NCBI RefSeq assembly: GCF_001553455.1
Contig: NZ_BBOX01000121.1
Coordinates: 1 to 64,000 of the forward strand
Reading direction: 5' to 3'
Length of the DNA: 64,000 nucleotides
Source of the DNA: Streptomyces hygroscopicus subsp. hygroscopicus
Lineage (GTDB): Bacteria > Actinomycetota > Actinomycetes > Streptomycetales > Streptomycetaceae
The position numbers and the translations under genes were made by a program. Positions 32,017 through 40,752 of this stretch are shown here, piece after piece. A model generated the notes under the pieces. The model was given only the letters and a program-made list of their open reading frames with translations, did not search any database and was not told where the DNA came from. Positions within the stretch are counted from its first letter, which is position 1. Each line of letters starts with the position of its first letter.

Positions 32017-33012
32017 ATGACACCCACTCAACCGGCCAAGGCCACGTCGGGGCTCGACCAGAAGGCACTGCTGGAGGCGTATCGCACCATGCGCACCATC
32101 CGCGAGTTCGAGGAGCGGCTGCACCTCGAGTTCGCCACGGGTGAGATACCGGGGTTCGTACACCTGTACGCGGGCGAGGAAGCCTCGGCCACCGCGGTCT
32201 GTGCCCACCTCGACGAGCGCGATTCGATCGCCAGCACGCACCGCGGCCACGGGCACTGCATCGCCAAGGGCGTGGACGTCAAGGAGATGATGGCCGAGAT
32301 CTACGGTCGTGTCACGGGGTCCTGCCGGGGCAAGGGCGGCTCGATGCACATCGCTGACCTGTCCAAGGGCATGCTCGGCGCGAACGGCATCGTCGGCGGC
32401 GGTCCGCCCCTGATCTGCGGCACCGCCCTGGCCGCCAAGCACCAGGGGACCGGTGGCGTCGGCGTGGCGTTCTTCGGTGACGGGGCGAGTAATCAGGGGA
32501 CCACCCTGGAAGCGCTCAACCTCGCCTCGGTGTGGAACCTGCCCGCGATCTTCGTGGCGGAGAACAACGGCTACGCGGAGGCCACGGCGGCCACCTGGTC
32601 GGTGGCCTGCGACAACATCGCCGACCGTGCCGTCGGATTCGGTATGCCGGGCGTGATCGTGGACGGCTTCGACTTCTTCGCGGTGTACGAGGCCGCGGGT
32701 GAGGCGATCGAGCGGGCCCGCGAAGGCGGCGGACCCACCCTGATCGAGGTCAAGTTCACCCGGTACTACGGCCACTTCGAGGGCGACCAGCAGACCTATC
32801 GCGCCGATGAGGTGGCGCGGGCGCGGGCGTCGCTGGACTGCCTCAAGCAGTTCCGTGAGCGCGTCACCGCTTCCGGCCGGCTGGACACGGCCGCGCTGGA
32901 CGGTGTCGACGGGGAAGTGGCCGGTCTCATCGAGGCCGCGGTGGCGGAGGCCAAGCAGGCCCCGGTGCCGACCGCACACGACCTCACCACCGACGTCTAC
33001 GTCACCTACTGA
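32017..33012 (+). CDS. acoA: Acetoin dehydrogenase E1 component, alpha subunit
   Basis: A 331-residue thiamine-diphosphate enzyme subunit. With AcoB it cleaves acetoin to acetaldehyde and an acetyl group passed to the lipoyl domain of AcoC. The TPP motif begins FFGDGASNQG and ends VAENN about 27 residues later; STHRGHGHCIAKG and GKGGSMHIAD are typical E1-alpha blocks. AAAGGA precedes the ATG. acoB follows after 24 bp. Confidence 0.95.
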   Translation: MTPTQPAKATSGLDQKALLEAYRTMRTIREFEERLHLEFATGEIPGFVHLYAGEEASATAVCAHLDERDSIASTHRGHGHCIAKGVDVKEMMAEIYGRVTGSCRGKGGSMHIADLSKGMLGANGIVGGGPPLICGTALAAKHQGTGGVGVAFFGDGASNQGTTLEALNLASVWNLPAIFVAENNGYAEATAATWSVACDNIADRAVGFGMPGVIVDGFDFFAVYEAAGEAIERAREGGGPTLIEVKFTRYYGHFEGDQQTYRADEVARARASLDCLKQFRERVTASGRLDTAALDGVDGEVAGLIEAAVAEAKQAPVPTAHDLTTDVYVTY

Positions 33013-33036
33013 CCCCCGACTTCCAGGAGCACGGTC

Positions 33037-34050
33037 ATGGCACGCACGATCAGCTATCGCGAGGCGGTCAACGAGGCGCTCAGGCAGGAGATGGAGCGCG
33101 ACGGGTCCGTCATCATCATGGGCGAGGACAACGCGGGCGGCGCGGGCAGCCCCGGTGAGGACGACGCATGGGGCGGTGTCCTCGGCGTGACCAAGGGGCT
33201 GCAGCAGCGATTCCCGGGACGGGTGCTGGACACGCCGATCTCGGAATCGGCGTTCGTCGGCGCCGCGGTCGGCGCCGCGACACGTGGCCTGCGCCCGGTG
33301 GCCGAGCTGATGTTCATCGACTTCATGGGCGTCTGTTTCGACCAGATCTTCAACCAGGCCGCCAAGTTCCGCTACATGTTCGGCGGCAAGGCCGTCACAC
33401 CGGTGGTGGTGCGGACCATGTACGGAGCCGGTCTCAACGCCGCCGCACAGCACTCCCAGTGCCTGTACCCGCTCTTCACCCACATCCCCGGCCTCAAGGT
33501 CGTCCTGCCCTCCAGCCCGTATGAGGCCAAGGGCCTGCTCATCCAGGCAATCCGCGACAACGACCCGGTCATCTTCTGCGAGCACAAGGCGCTCTACGAC
33601 ATGACCGGCGAGGTACCCGAGGACAGCTACACCATCCCGTTCGGCGAGGCCGACGTGGTCCGGGACGGTGACGATGTCACCATCGTCGCCCTCGGCCGCA
33701 TGGTCTCGGTGGCCGAGGAGGCGGCGGCCGAGCTGGCGCGGCAGGACGTCCAGGCGGAGATCATCGACCCGCGCACCACCAGTCCCCTCGACCGCGACAC
33801 GATCCTCGAGAGCGTCGAGAACACCGGCCGGCTTGTCGTGGTCGACGAGGCCACCCCACGCTGCGGCATGGCCGCCGACATCTCGGCCCTGGTGGCGCAG
33901 GAGGCGTTCGGCGCCTTGCGGGCGCCGATCGAGATGGTCACCGCCCCGCACACTCCGGTGCCCTTCGCGCAGCCCCTGGAGCAGCTCTACATCCCGGACA
34001 CGCAGAAGGTGGCCAACGCCGTCAAGAAGACCCTGGACTGGAAGAAGTGA
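33037..34050 (+). CDS. acoB: Acetoin dehydrogenase E1 component, beta subunit
   Basis: A 337-residue transketolase-like E1-beta chain. The opening RTISYREAVNEALRQEM and the segments FPGRVLDTPISESAFVG and EVVDPRT-like IIDPRTTSPLD are characteristic; the C-terminal transketolase domain holds the interface for E2 binding. Pairs with AcoA as an alpha2beta2 enzyme. The acoC start overlaps its stop (GTGA). Confidence 0.95.
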   Translation: MARTISYREAVNEALRQEMERDGSVIIMGEDNAGGAGSPGEDDAWGGVLGVTKGLQQRFPGRVLDTPISESAFVGAAVGAATRGLRPVAELMFIDFMGVCFDQIFNQAAKFRYMFGGKAVTPVVVRTMYGAGLNAAAQHSQCLYPLFTHIPGLKVVLPSSPYEAKGLLIQAIRDNDPVIFCEHKALYDMTGEVPEDSYTIPFGEADVVRDGDDVTIVALGRMVSVAEEAAAELARQDVQAEIIDPRTTSPLDRDTILESVENTGRLVVVDEATPRCGMAADISALVAQEAFGALRAPIEMVTAPHTPVPFAQPLEQLYIPDTQKVANAVKKTLDWKK

Positions 34051-35180
34051 CGGACCCCGTGAGCACCGAAGACACCATCACGAAGGTCACCATGCCCAAG
34101 TGGGGCCTGTCGATGAAAAGCGGCAAGATCACCAGCTGGTTCGTGGCCGAGGGCGACGAGGTGGCCGAGGGCGACGAACTGGCCGACATCGACACCGACA
34201 AGATCACCGGAGTGCTCGAGTCGCCGGTACCGGGTGTTGTGCGGCGGGTCCTCGCCGAGACGAACGAGGACGCCCCTGTCGGCGCCACTATCGCGCTGAT
34301 CGCTCCGGCCGACGTGCCCGAGGAACTGATCGACGAGGCCGCCCGCGCGGCGCGCGAGGAACTGGACTCCGGCGCGGTCGACGAGGTCGCCGGGCCTGCC
34401 CTCGGGACAGTGCGGGTGGACGGCCGTACGCTCTCCTACGCGACCCTCGGCACCGCGGCGGAGACCGTGCTGCTCATACACGGCTACGGCGGCGACAAGA
34501 ACTCCTGGCTCTTCGTACAGGAACCGCTGTCGGCCCGCGCCACCGTGCACGCGATCGACTTGCCCGGCCACGGCGACTCCACCAAGGACGTCGGCGACGG
34601 TTCCCTCGACACCCTCGCCGGCGCGGTGGCCGGTTTCCTCGACCAGCAGGGCATCGAACGCGTCCACGTGGTCGGGCACTCACTCGGTGGCGCCGTGGCC
34701 ACCGCTGCCGCCGCCCGCGAACCTGGCAGGATCGCGTCGCTGACCCTCGTCGCACCCGCCGGCTACGGCGACCAGATCAACGCCGACTACCTGCGCGGAT
34801 TCGCCCGCGCCTCGTCACGGCGGGAGCTCAAGCCGCACCTGACCCAGCTGTTCGCCGACCCGGGACACGTCACCCGGCAACTCGCCGACGACCTGATGAA
34901 GTACAAGCGGCTCGACGGCGTACAGCAGGCGCTCGACAGCCTGCTCGGCACGCTTCTCAATGGCGACCGCCCCGGAATCGACGCCGCCGGTCTGCTCCGG
35001 GAATTCACGGGCCCGGTCAGGGTGGTGTGGGGCCGCGCGGACCAGGTACTCCCGGCGGCCAACGCGGCTGCGCTGGAAGGCCGCGCCCAGATCGCCTATG
35101 TCGACAACGCCGGGCACATGGTCCACATGGAACAGCCCTCTGCCGTCGTCGACGCCGTGGCCGGGACCCTGGACGGCTGA
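34047..35180 (+). CDS. acoC: Acetoin dehydrogenase E2: lipoyl domain plus alpha/beta hydrolase
   Basis: A 377-residue dihydrolipoamide acetyltransferase of the acetoin type. Residues about 10-85 form a lipoyl domain with the modified lysine in DTDKITG. Instead of a 2-oxoacid dehydrogenase-style catalytic domain, residues about 125-377 are an alpha/beta hydrolase fold with nucleophile elbow GHSLGGA, an acid in GRADQ and the late His in AGHMVHME, as in other AcoC proteins. GTG start coupled to acoB. No dihydrolipoamide dehydrogenase (E3) gene follows, so E3 must be shared with other complexes. Confidence 0.93.
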   Translation: MTDPVSTEDTITKVTMPKWGLSMKSGKITSWFVAEGDEVAEGDELADIDTDKITGVLESPVPGVVRRVLAETNEDAPVGATIALIAPADVPEELIDEAARAAREELDSGAVDEVAGPALGTVRVDGRTLSYATLGTAAETVLLIHGYGGDKNSWLFVQEPLSARATVHAIDLPGHGDSTKDVGDGSLDTLAGAVAGFLDQQGIERVHVVGHSLGGAVATAAAAREPGRIASLTLVAPAGYGDQINADYLRGFARASSRRELKPHLTQLFADPGHVTRQLADDLMKYKRLDGVQQALDSLLGTLLNGDRPGIDAAGLLREFTGPVRVVWGRADQVLPAANAAALEGRAQIAYVDNAGHMVHMEQPSAVVDAVAGTLDG

Positions 35181-35324
35181 GGATACGAGTCGTCGTCCTG
35201 GCCGACGGCCATGAGCACGTCGCGCGCACCCTGACTCATGCCGTCGGTGCGGCGACCTGCCCGGAGTGTGAGCAGCGCTTCGTGGCCGTCGAGCAGGCCG
35301 TCGCCCGTTCCGCCGGAGGACCGC

Positions 35325-35404
35325 GTCGGGCCGGCGGGGCTCGAACCCACGCCCGGAACCGGGCCGGCGGGGTTCGAACCCGCGACCGGAACCGGGCCGG
35401 CCGG
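35325..35404. repeat. 33-bp tandem repeat with tRNA T-arm-like core
   Basis: Two and a half units of a 33-bp repeat whose core reads as a tRNA T-arm (GGGTTCGAACCC). The 21 bases at 35366-35386 match the T-arm region of the tRNA-Arg at 50145 in the same orientation with three mismatches. It could be a relic attachment site marking the left edge of the island, or chance in palindromic sequence. No gene is supportable in 35181-35564. Confidence 0.5.
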
Positions 35405-35564
35405 TAGACCGCGCGACGGGCGGCGGCAGGGCACGCCAAGCGCTCCGGACGTCAGATGCGGCCTTCAGGTTGCTTCCGCCTCAAATTTTTTCGAATGTGG
35501 CATACAACCGTATGGCTCCTTCATGGGTCCTTCACACGCAAGCCACAGAACCCTTGGGGAGAAC

Positions 35565-36212
35565 GTGTACCACCGCACCCGTATCAGACGCACCCGTATC
35601 AGACTCGTCGCCACCGTCGCCGCTGCCGGCATCTGCGCGCTCGGCCTCACCGCCTGCGACTCCGGCGACTCCGGCGACACCGTCACCGACAAGCCCAAGG
35701 CCAAGGCGTCGGCCAGCGCTACGACCGGCGAGAAGCCGGCCGCCGAGAAGCCGGCCGCCGAGAAGCCGGCCGCCGAGAAGTCCGCCACGCCCGACGTCGC
35801 CAAGGTCGGCGACACCATCGCGCTGAAGGGCCTGGAAGACGGCAACAAGCTCGACGTCACTGTCGTCAAGATCGCCGACCCGGCGAAGTCCAGCGATGAG
35901 TTCACCACACCCGGGTCCGGCAAGCGATTCGTCGGCGTCCAGTTCAAGCTGGTCAACACGGGCACCGCCGCTTACAGCGACAGCCCCGCAAACGGCGCCA
36001 AGATCACCGATGTCGACGGCCAGCAGTTCGATTCCACCTTCGCCGACATCACCGCGGGCCCCTCCATGTCCAGCGCCGTGAGGCTGAAGCCCGGCGGCAA
36101 GGCGTTGGGCTGGATCGTGTTCGAAGTCCCCAAGGCATCCAAGACGGACACGATCCAGTTCGCCATGAACTCCGGGATGGCCAACCAAACCGGTGAATGG
36201 AAGCTGTCCTAG
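35565..36212 (+). CDS. DUF4352-type lipoprotein
   Basis: A 215-residue exported lipoprotein. A basic N-terminus (HRTRIRRTRIRL) and hydrophobic stretch end in the lipobox GLTAC near residue 31. A linker of repeated EKPAA units (four copies) follows, then an immunoglobulin-like beta domain of the DUF4352/telomeric-repeat-binding-like type (FVGVQFKLVNTGTAAY; GWIVFEVPK). Such domains are found in surface lipoproteins of unknown role. I use the GTG at 35565, which has GGGGAG before it; earlier in-frame starts would bury the signal peptide. Two hairpins follow. Confidence 0.85.
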   Translation: MYHRTRIRRTRIRLVATVAAAGICALGLTACDSGDSGDTVTDKPKAKASASATTGEKPAAEKPAAEKPAAEKSATPDVAKVGDTIALKGLEDGNKLDVTVVKIADPAKSSDEFTTPGSGKRFVGVQFKLVNTGTAAYSDSPANGAKITDVDGQQFDSTFADITAGPSMSSAVRLKPGGKALGWIVFEVPKASKTDTIQFAMNSGMANQTGEWKLS

Positions 36213-36311
36213 CGTCCGCTGACCGACCCGGCAGCCTCCACTGCTCTGACCTCGACAACCGTGTCGTCCACACCCGCCACGAGGGCCGGCGCCACGGACG
36301 CCCTCTGCGGC

Positions 36312-36364
36312 GACCCCAAGAGGGGTCGAGCCCATAAGGCCCCGGACCATGATCGGTCCGGGGC
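36312..36364 (+). terminator. Tandem hairpin terminators
   Basis: GACCCC-AAGA-GGGGTC (36312-36327) and a 10-bp stem at 36339-36364 (GCCCCGGACC/GGTCCGGGGC) followed by GTTTGG, about 100-150 bp after the lipoprotein stop. Confidence 0.7.
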
Positions 36365-36444
36365 GTTTGGCTGGTGCCCCCGGCAGGGCACCACGCAGCA
36401 GGATGACCCCACTGACCTGCGGAATCTGATCGACAGGCTGGTGA

Positions 36445-36759
36445 TCAAGGGCAGTTTCGTACCCGTGTCGTGGGGTGGAGCGGGTCGACGAATGGCGAGA
36501 GGTCAAGCTTCGCGGCGTCGCACAGCTCCCGCCGCTCGATCCCCGCTTCATCACCCGAGGCCGCCGCAAGCTGGTCAGCCTGGTTGTTGTCATAGGCCGA
36601 CAGCACCTTGTACGCGGCCAGCCGCCGCAGTTCCTCGGGCGGCAGCCACACGGCAGTCAGTTCCGGGAACGACTGGTTCCCCGGCCTGCCGGCCTCGGCC
36701 ATCACCGGCTTGTAGTTCAGCCACGACCACGCATCGATCACGAACTGGCGCAGGCCCAT
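36445..36759 (-). pseudogene. Phage protein fragment, probably portal N-terminus
   Basis: About 104 residues from an ATG with GGAG before it (MGLRQFVIDAWSWLNYKPVM), ending soon after PEELRRLAAYKVLSAYDNNQA. Content and position, downstream of a terminase remnant on the same strand, suggest the start of a phage portal protein whose C-terminal bulk is gone. The portal call is inference; I cannot match a domain with certainty. Confidence 0.5.
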
Positions 36760-36799
36760 CTCCACTCCCAGGAAGTCGGCCCCGCGCCAACATCAAACC

Positions 36800-37288
36800 C
36801 TAGCCGCCGTCCACCAGGCCCGCCGTCGCGCTGTGGGGCAGTCCGTGACGAGTCCGAGGAGTGCGCCCCGCGCCACAGGGCACCACCGCGCGCACCGTCT
36901 TGCCACCGCCTGCCCTGCCGGTCACGGTCACCGAGCGAGCCAGCCGGTGAACCATCGGCCAGCCGAAGCCCCCGCCGCCGACCCGGTCCGAGATACGCCA
37001 CTGCGGACGAACCAGGCTGGAGTCGCCCACGGCCACCTCGACGGCGTCCGGCAGAGCAGCCAGGCTCAGCACGCAGCGGCCTCCCGCGTGCCGCAGGGCG
37101 TTGGTGACCAGCTCCGACACCACCAGCGCCACGCTGTCGGCCGCCTTCCTGCCAACATCGAATCGCAGACACTCCACGAAGGCGCGGGCGCCCTCACGGG
37201 CCATGGCGATAGAGCCCGGCCGGTTCATCGAGACAAAGATCGTCAGCGTCGCCGGTCCGGCCACCGGCAGGATCTCCACCTCATCCAT
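36800..37288 (-). CDS. RsbW-like ATP-binding protein
   Basis: A 162-residue HATPase_c protein of the anti-sigma-factor/SpoIIAB-like kind that abounds in Streptomyces. N-box [13 protein letters not shown] and the G-box [15 protein letters not shown] are visible. The ATG at 37288 is chosen because the domain begins right after it and GGGGTGAGG precedes it. It is divergent from the hsp20 gene. It may bind a stress sigma factor or an antagonist, but no partner is adjacent. Confidence 0.8.
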   Translation of the reverse strand: MDEVEILPVAGPATLTIFVSMNRPGSIAMAREGARAFVECLRFDVGRKAADSVALVVSELVTNALRHAGGRCVLSLAALPDAVEVAVGDSSLVRPQWRISDRVGGGGFGWPMVHRLARSVTVTGRAGGGKTVRAVVPCGAGRTPRTRHGLPHSATAGLVDGG

Positions 37289-37413
37289 CAGCCTCACCCC
37301 GTACTCCGGCGCGTTCACCACGGCAACTGCCTGCCCTGTGTCGTGTGCCCCGCACAGCCGGTCACTCACACAACAACCCGCCACGACGGACAACAGGAAA
37401 GTTGCGCCCAGGC

Positions 37414-37442
37414 TTGTCAATTTTCGCCGGGCGAGCTATACC
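37414..37442 (+). promoter_or_regulatory. Vegetative-type promoter of hsp20
   Basis: TTGTCA (37414-37419) and TATACC (37437-37442) separated by 17 bp, 43 bp before the start codon. This is close to the HrdB consensus. No HAIR (HspR) or CIRCE element is evident nearby. Confidence 0.65.
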
Positions 37443-37484
37443 GGAAAACGCGGTGAACGCACTGGCATCCCGACGAAGGGAGTG

Positions 37485-37913
37485 ATGACGATGCTGATGC
37501 GCACCGACCCGTTCCGTGAGCTGGACCGCCTCACCCAGCAGCTCCTGGGCACACCAGCCCACCCCGCGGCCATGCCGATGGACGCCTTCCGAGCCGGCGA
37601 CACCTTCGTGGTCGAACTGGACCTCCCCGGCGTCGATCCCGAGACCATCGACCTCGACGTCGAGCGCAACGTCCTGACCGTCAAGGCCGAACGCCGGCCC
37701 AGTGCAGGCGAAGGCACCGAAGTCGTGGTCGCCGAGCGACCCACCGGCTCCTTCAGCCGCCAGCTGTTCCTCGGCGAGACCCTGGACAGCGAGCGCATCG
37801 ACGCCTCCTACGACGCCGGCGTGCTGCGCCTCACCATCCCAGTCGCCGAAGAGGCCAAGCCCCGCAAGATCGCCATCAGCGGCGGCAGCAGCCGCAAGCA
37901 GATCAGCAGCTGA
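37485..37913 (+). CDS. Hsp20/alpha-crystallin small heat-shock protein
   Basis: A 142-residue small heat-shock protein, very near the length of Streptomyces Hsp18 (143). It opens [18 protein letters not shown]; the alpha-crystallin domain spans about 40-130 ([20 protein letters not shown], then [11 protein letters not shown]). It holds unfolded proteins for refolding. AAGGGAG precedes the ATG. The DUF2267 gene follows after 81 bp, a common pairing in actinobacteria. Confidence 0.93.
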   Translation: MTMLMRTDPFRELDRLTQQLLGTPAHPAAMPMDAFRAGDTFVVELDLPGVDPETIDLDVERNVLTVKAERRPSAGEGTEVVVAERPTGSFSRQLFLGETLDSERIDASYDAGVLRLTIPVAEEAKPRKIAISGGSSRKQISS

Positions 37914-37994
37914 CCCCCTCAGGGGCGGGGGCCATCGCCCCCGCCCGCGCCCCCGACCACCACACCCTTCCGAGACGCGGGACCGGGAGGAACC

Positions 37995-38393
37995 ATGCCC
38001 ATGCACTGGGACGCATTCCTGGCAGCCATCCAAGAACGCGGCGAGTACGACTCACCCGAAGAAGCCGAACGAGCCGCCCGCGTCGTCCTCGCCCTACTGG
38101 GCGCACACCTGGTCGGAGAAGTGCGCGCCGAACTCGCCGCCCGCCTCCCCGACGCCTTGGCACTGGTACTCCTCAACCCCCTCCACTGCCACGAACCGCT
38201 CCCACCCGAACGATTCATCCGGGCAACAGCCGCATGGATCGAAGGCGCCACCGAACGCACCGCCACCTGGGACGTCAGCGCCGTGCTCAGCGTCGCGGCC
38301 GACCTCGCAGGCGAAGAACTGATGAACCAGATCCTGCTCCAGCTCCCCCCGGGCTATGACCTACTCTTCGGCCGCCCACAACCAGTCCGATGA
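37995..38393 (+). CDS. DUF2267 protein
   Basis: A 132-residue all-helical protein of the DUF2267 family: WDAFLAAIQERGEYDSPEEA, AELAARLPDAL and a C-terminal helix pair. Function is not established; the family is often near heat-shock and general stress genes. GGGAGGA precedes the ATG. Its 3' end overlaps the terminase remnant on the other strand by 33 bp. Confidence 0.85.
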   Translation: MPMHWDAFLAAIQERGEYDSPEEAERAARVVLALLGAHLVGEVRAELAARLPDALALVLLNPLHCHEPLPPERFIRATAAWIEGATERTATWDVSAVLSVAADLAGEELMNQILLQLPPGYDLLFGRPQPVR

Positions 38394-38903
38394 CCGCCTC
38401 TGCCGACGACCACTAAGCCTCTGATCATCCCCACCCCGCGGAGACGGCATCGTCGGATCCAGGAACAGATCCCACAATGCCCACACCGCCGAGTCCAACA
38501 GGTCCGGAGAGTCCTCCGTCTCGCCCTGCCCGACAAACATCGTCATCTGCTCTTCCAGCTCCGCAAACACCCTCGCCAGACCCGCATGAGAGACCCGAAC
38601 CTGCTCGTACAACTGCGCTACCGGAGCCGCCCTCGCCCGCTTTCCACGGGTCGCGTGAACGATTCGCCAGTTCACCGTCGGGTCGACCTGCTCCCACAGC
38701 GCGGGGAGGTAGTCGCCACCGCTGTTGGCCTCGATCATCACGCAGTCCGCCCGGTGCTCGTGGTACAGCGCGGCGGCCCGCTTCATCGCCTGCGTCGGCG
38801 TGTACCGGTCCTGCTCGCAGTGCAGCAGATACCCGCGGGGACGGTCGTCACCGAACATCGTCTCCGCCGGCCAGCCGCGCCCGGCGACGGTGGAGGCGGT
38901 CAT
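38361..38903 (-). pseudogene. Phage terminase large subunit, C-terminal fragment
   Basis: About 180 residues matching the nuclease half of a large terminase: YLLHCEQDRYTPTQAMKRA, ALYHEHRADCVMIEANSGGD, WRIVHATRGKRARAAPVAQLYEQ, then SPDLLDSAVWALWDLFLDP with the late acidic metal ligand. The ATPase half and the first catalytic aspartate region are missing. It is a 5'-truncated relic of a prophage packaging gene, on the same strand as the portal-like fragment downstream. Confidence 0.8.
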
Positions 38904-39110
38904 GTCCGCGTTCTCTGTGCGATGTGCGTGACTCAACGTTACGTCTGATGACGTTCCTCGGTGTACATGTCGCAGACGGTGATATTGCTGGCCAGTTGGC
39001 CGCTGGGCAGGTCCGCGCCGCCTTGGCCAAGTCGCGCCCTACCTGGGGATCGTCCGGTCTGGTGCCATGGTTGGGAGGCCGGGTCGGGACACCATCGGGT
39101 TGGGGGTGCT

Positions 39111-39218
39111 GTGGGGACATCCACGCGATGGAAGGGACCGAACGGCGACCGATGGAGCTCCGCGGCGAGGCGGCTGGCTCGCTGGCGGGAGGACTCGCGC
39201 AACGCGGATCAGCGGCTA
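39111..39218 (+). pseudogene. qatB: QatB-like protein, 5' part (split by transposon)
   Basis: The GTG at 39111 begins MGTSTRWKGPNGDRWSS and runs 36 codons to the transposon insertion point. MGTS is the typical opening of QatB proteins. The frame continues exactly, across the 5-bp target duplication, into the 3' part at 41770, giving a rebuilt protein of 262 residues. Upstream, where qatA would be expected, only about 170 bp of unassigned sequence separates it from the terminase relic. Confidence 0.7.
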
Positions 39219-40203
39219 GGTGTACTGACCGGGCACGTTGATCAATCGTGAGAATGGCGGCTGGTTGCCGCACGCGGTGTGGGGCCGGTGGTGGTTGTAC
39301 TGGTGGAGCCAACCGGCCAGTGCGTCGCGTCGTTCTTGCTCGCTGGTGTAGCAGCGGGCGTAGGCCCAGCCATCGGCCATGGTGCGGGTGGAAGCGCTCG
39401 ACCTTCCCGTTCGTCTGCGGGCGGTAAGGGCGCGTGAACTTCGAGGTGATCGAAAGCGCTTCGCAGTTGTCGCGCCACAGGTACGAGCGGTACGCGCCGC
39501 CGTTGTCCGACAGGACCCTCTCAATGGTGACGCCACGGTCAGCGAACCAGTCGACAGCCCGGTGCAGGAAGCCGACGGCGGTGACGGCTGTTTCGTCGTC
39601 GTGGACCTCGGTGTAGGCGACGCGGGAGTGGTCGTCGATGACGGTGTGCACGAATGCGTATCCGACCCTCGGGCCGCCGTAGGCGTTGCGTGACTTGCTC
39701 TGCGTCGCGGCGCGGTGCTTCTCGCCTTGGTGGCGGCCGACGTAGCGCCAGCCGCCACCGTCGGGGATGTTCCCGAGCTTCTTCACGTCCACGTGCACCA
39801 GTGATCCCGGATGGTCGTGCTCATACCGGCGGACGGGCTCACCGGTCTCACGGTCGACGTAGGCGAGTCGGTTCAGGCGGGCCGATCGCAGGATTCGATG
39901 CACTGTCGACGGGGCGATATTGAGTCTCGCAGCGAGCTGGACCGGCCCTTCCCGCAGACGTAGTCGCAGGCTGACGCACCTCTTTGTCACGGTCTTGGGT
40001 GTCTTGGCCGGAGAGCTCCGCGGTCGTGAGGATCGGTCCTGCATGGACTCGCCTGCGAGGTAGCGATCGACCCAGCGCTTCACGGTCGGCCAGGACACCT
40101 GGAAGCGGGCCGCGACTTCGCTGACTGGCCAGCCGTCGTCAGCGACGAGTCGAGCGACTTTCAGCCGGTGGCGCGGGGTGAGGGCCGCGTTCGAATGCGA
40201 CAT
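39216..40203 (-). pseudogene. IS481-family transposase with single-base frameshift
   Basis: A DDE transposase with N-terminal HTH (LVADDGWPVSEVAARFQVSWPTVKRW) and RNase H-like core: first Asp in GSLVHVDVKKLG, second in VLSDNGGAY and Glu in TNGKVERFH. At about 39386-39388 one extra base in a G-run (minus-strand C-run) shifts the frame right after the Glu. The true C-terminus (MADGWAYARCYTSEQERR to INVPGQYT) continues in another frame to the stop at 39216, inside the target duplication. Without the extra base the protein would be about 328 residues. It may be inactive, or be rescued by frameshifting, or the base may be a sequencing error. Confidence 0.85.
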
Positions 40204-40221
40204 TTCTGAGCTCCTAGACAG

Positions 40222-40260
40222 GCTGAAGGGCCGGCCATGGTGTGTGGCCGGCCCTTCAGC
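40222..40260 (-). terminator. 16-bp hairpin terminator
   Basis: Arms 40222-40237 and 40245-40260 pair perfectly with a 7-base loop, 30 bp past the VOC stop and 18 bp before the transposase start. It insulates the transposase from read-through out of the passenger gene. Confidence 0.8.
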
Positions 40261-40290
40261 TTGGAGATATGCGGGGAGGGATAGTGCAGG

Positions 40291-40656
40291 TCAGTCGACC
40301 GGGGAGACTCGGATGAGGTTGCCGTCAGGGTCCGTAATCACGAACGTGCGGCCGAAGACAGCATCATGCGGCTCCTGCACAACGTGGACCCCCTTCGAGG
40401 CCCACCTCGTGAAGATCTCGTCAATCGCCTCCGATGGCCCCGGCACCATGAGTCCGATCTCTGTCGTACGAGGGAGGCTCGGGACCGCGTGCTCGCTGTA
40501 GCCCGTCCACAGTGCGAACAGGACACCGGGGGCAGCTTCGAAGGCTACGTAGTGGGGACTGGTGAAGGTCGGTTCGATCTCGAACAGGTCGCTGTAGAAG
40601 GCGGTGGCGGCCTCGGCGTCGCGGACGCCGATCAGGAACAGGTTCGGTGCGGGCAT
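40291..40656 (-). CDS. VOC family (glyoxalase-like) protein, transposon passenger
   Basis: A 121-residue vicinal-oxygen-chelate fold protein: NLFLIGVRDAEAATAFYSDLF at the N-terminus and FVITDPDGNLIRV at the C-terminus are the paired beta-alpha-beta-beta-beta modules. Members include glyoxalases, dioxygenases and antibiotic-sequestering proteins; metal ligands cannot be placed with confidence here. GAGGAG lies before the ATG at 40656. It is divergent from the WYL regulator, which probably controls it. Confidence 0.85.
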   Translation of the reverse strand: MPAPNLFLIGVRDAEAATAFYSDLFEIEPTFTSPHYVAFEAAPGVLFALWTGYSEHAVPSLPRTTEIGLMVPGPSEAIDEIFTRWASKGVHVVQEPHDAVFGRTFVITDPDGNLIRVSPVD

Positions 40657-40752
40657 GGAGTGCTCCTCAACTCGTTGATTTCTCGGTCCAGCACCCAGTG
40701 GATCAACCAATCGCGACGGAACCTGTCACCTTTTCTGAGAACATGGGTAAGC

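Noticed and set aside
35325-35404. Possible tRNA gene
   Set aside because: Only T-arm-like sequence is present; there is no acceptor, D-arm or anticodon arm.
36339-36364. Hairpin considered as a riboswitch element
   Set aside because: It lies after a lipoprotein stop, not before a gene start, and is simply a terminator stem.
37414-37484. HspR (HAIR) or CIRCE element before hsp20
   Set aside because: No CTTGAGT-type inverted repeat or CIRCE half-sites are present; only a vegetative promoter is seen.
38939-39110. qatA remnant directly before qatB
   Set aside because: No KAP-type ATPase motif or convincing protein could be read in about 170 bp, so I do not call it.
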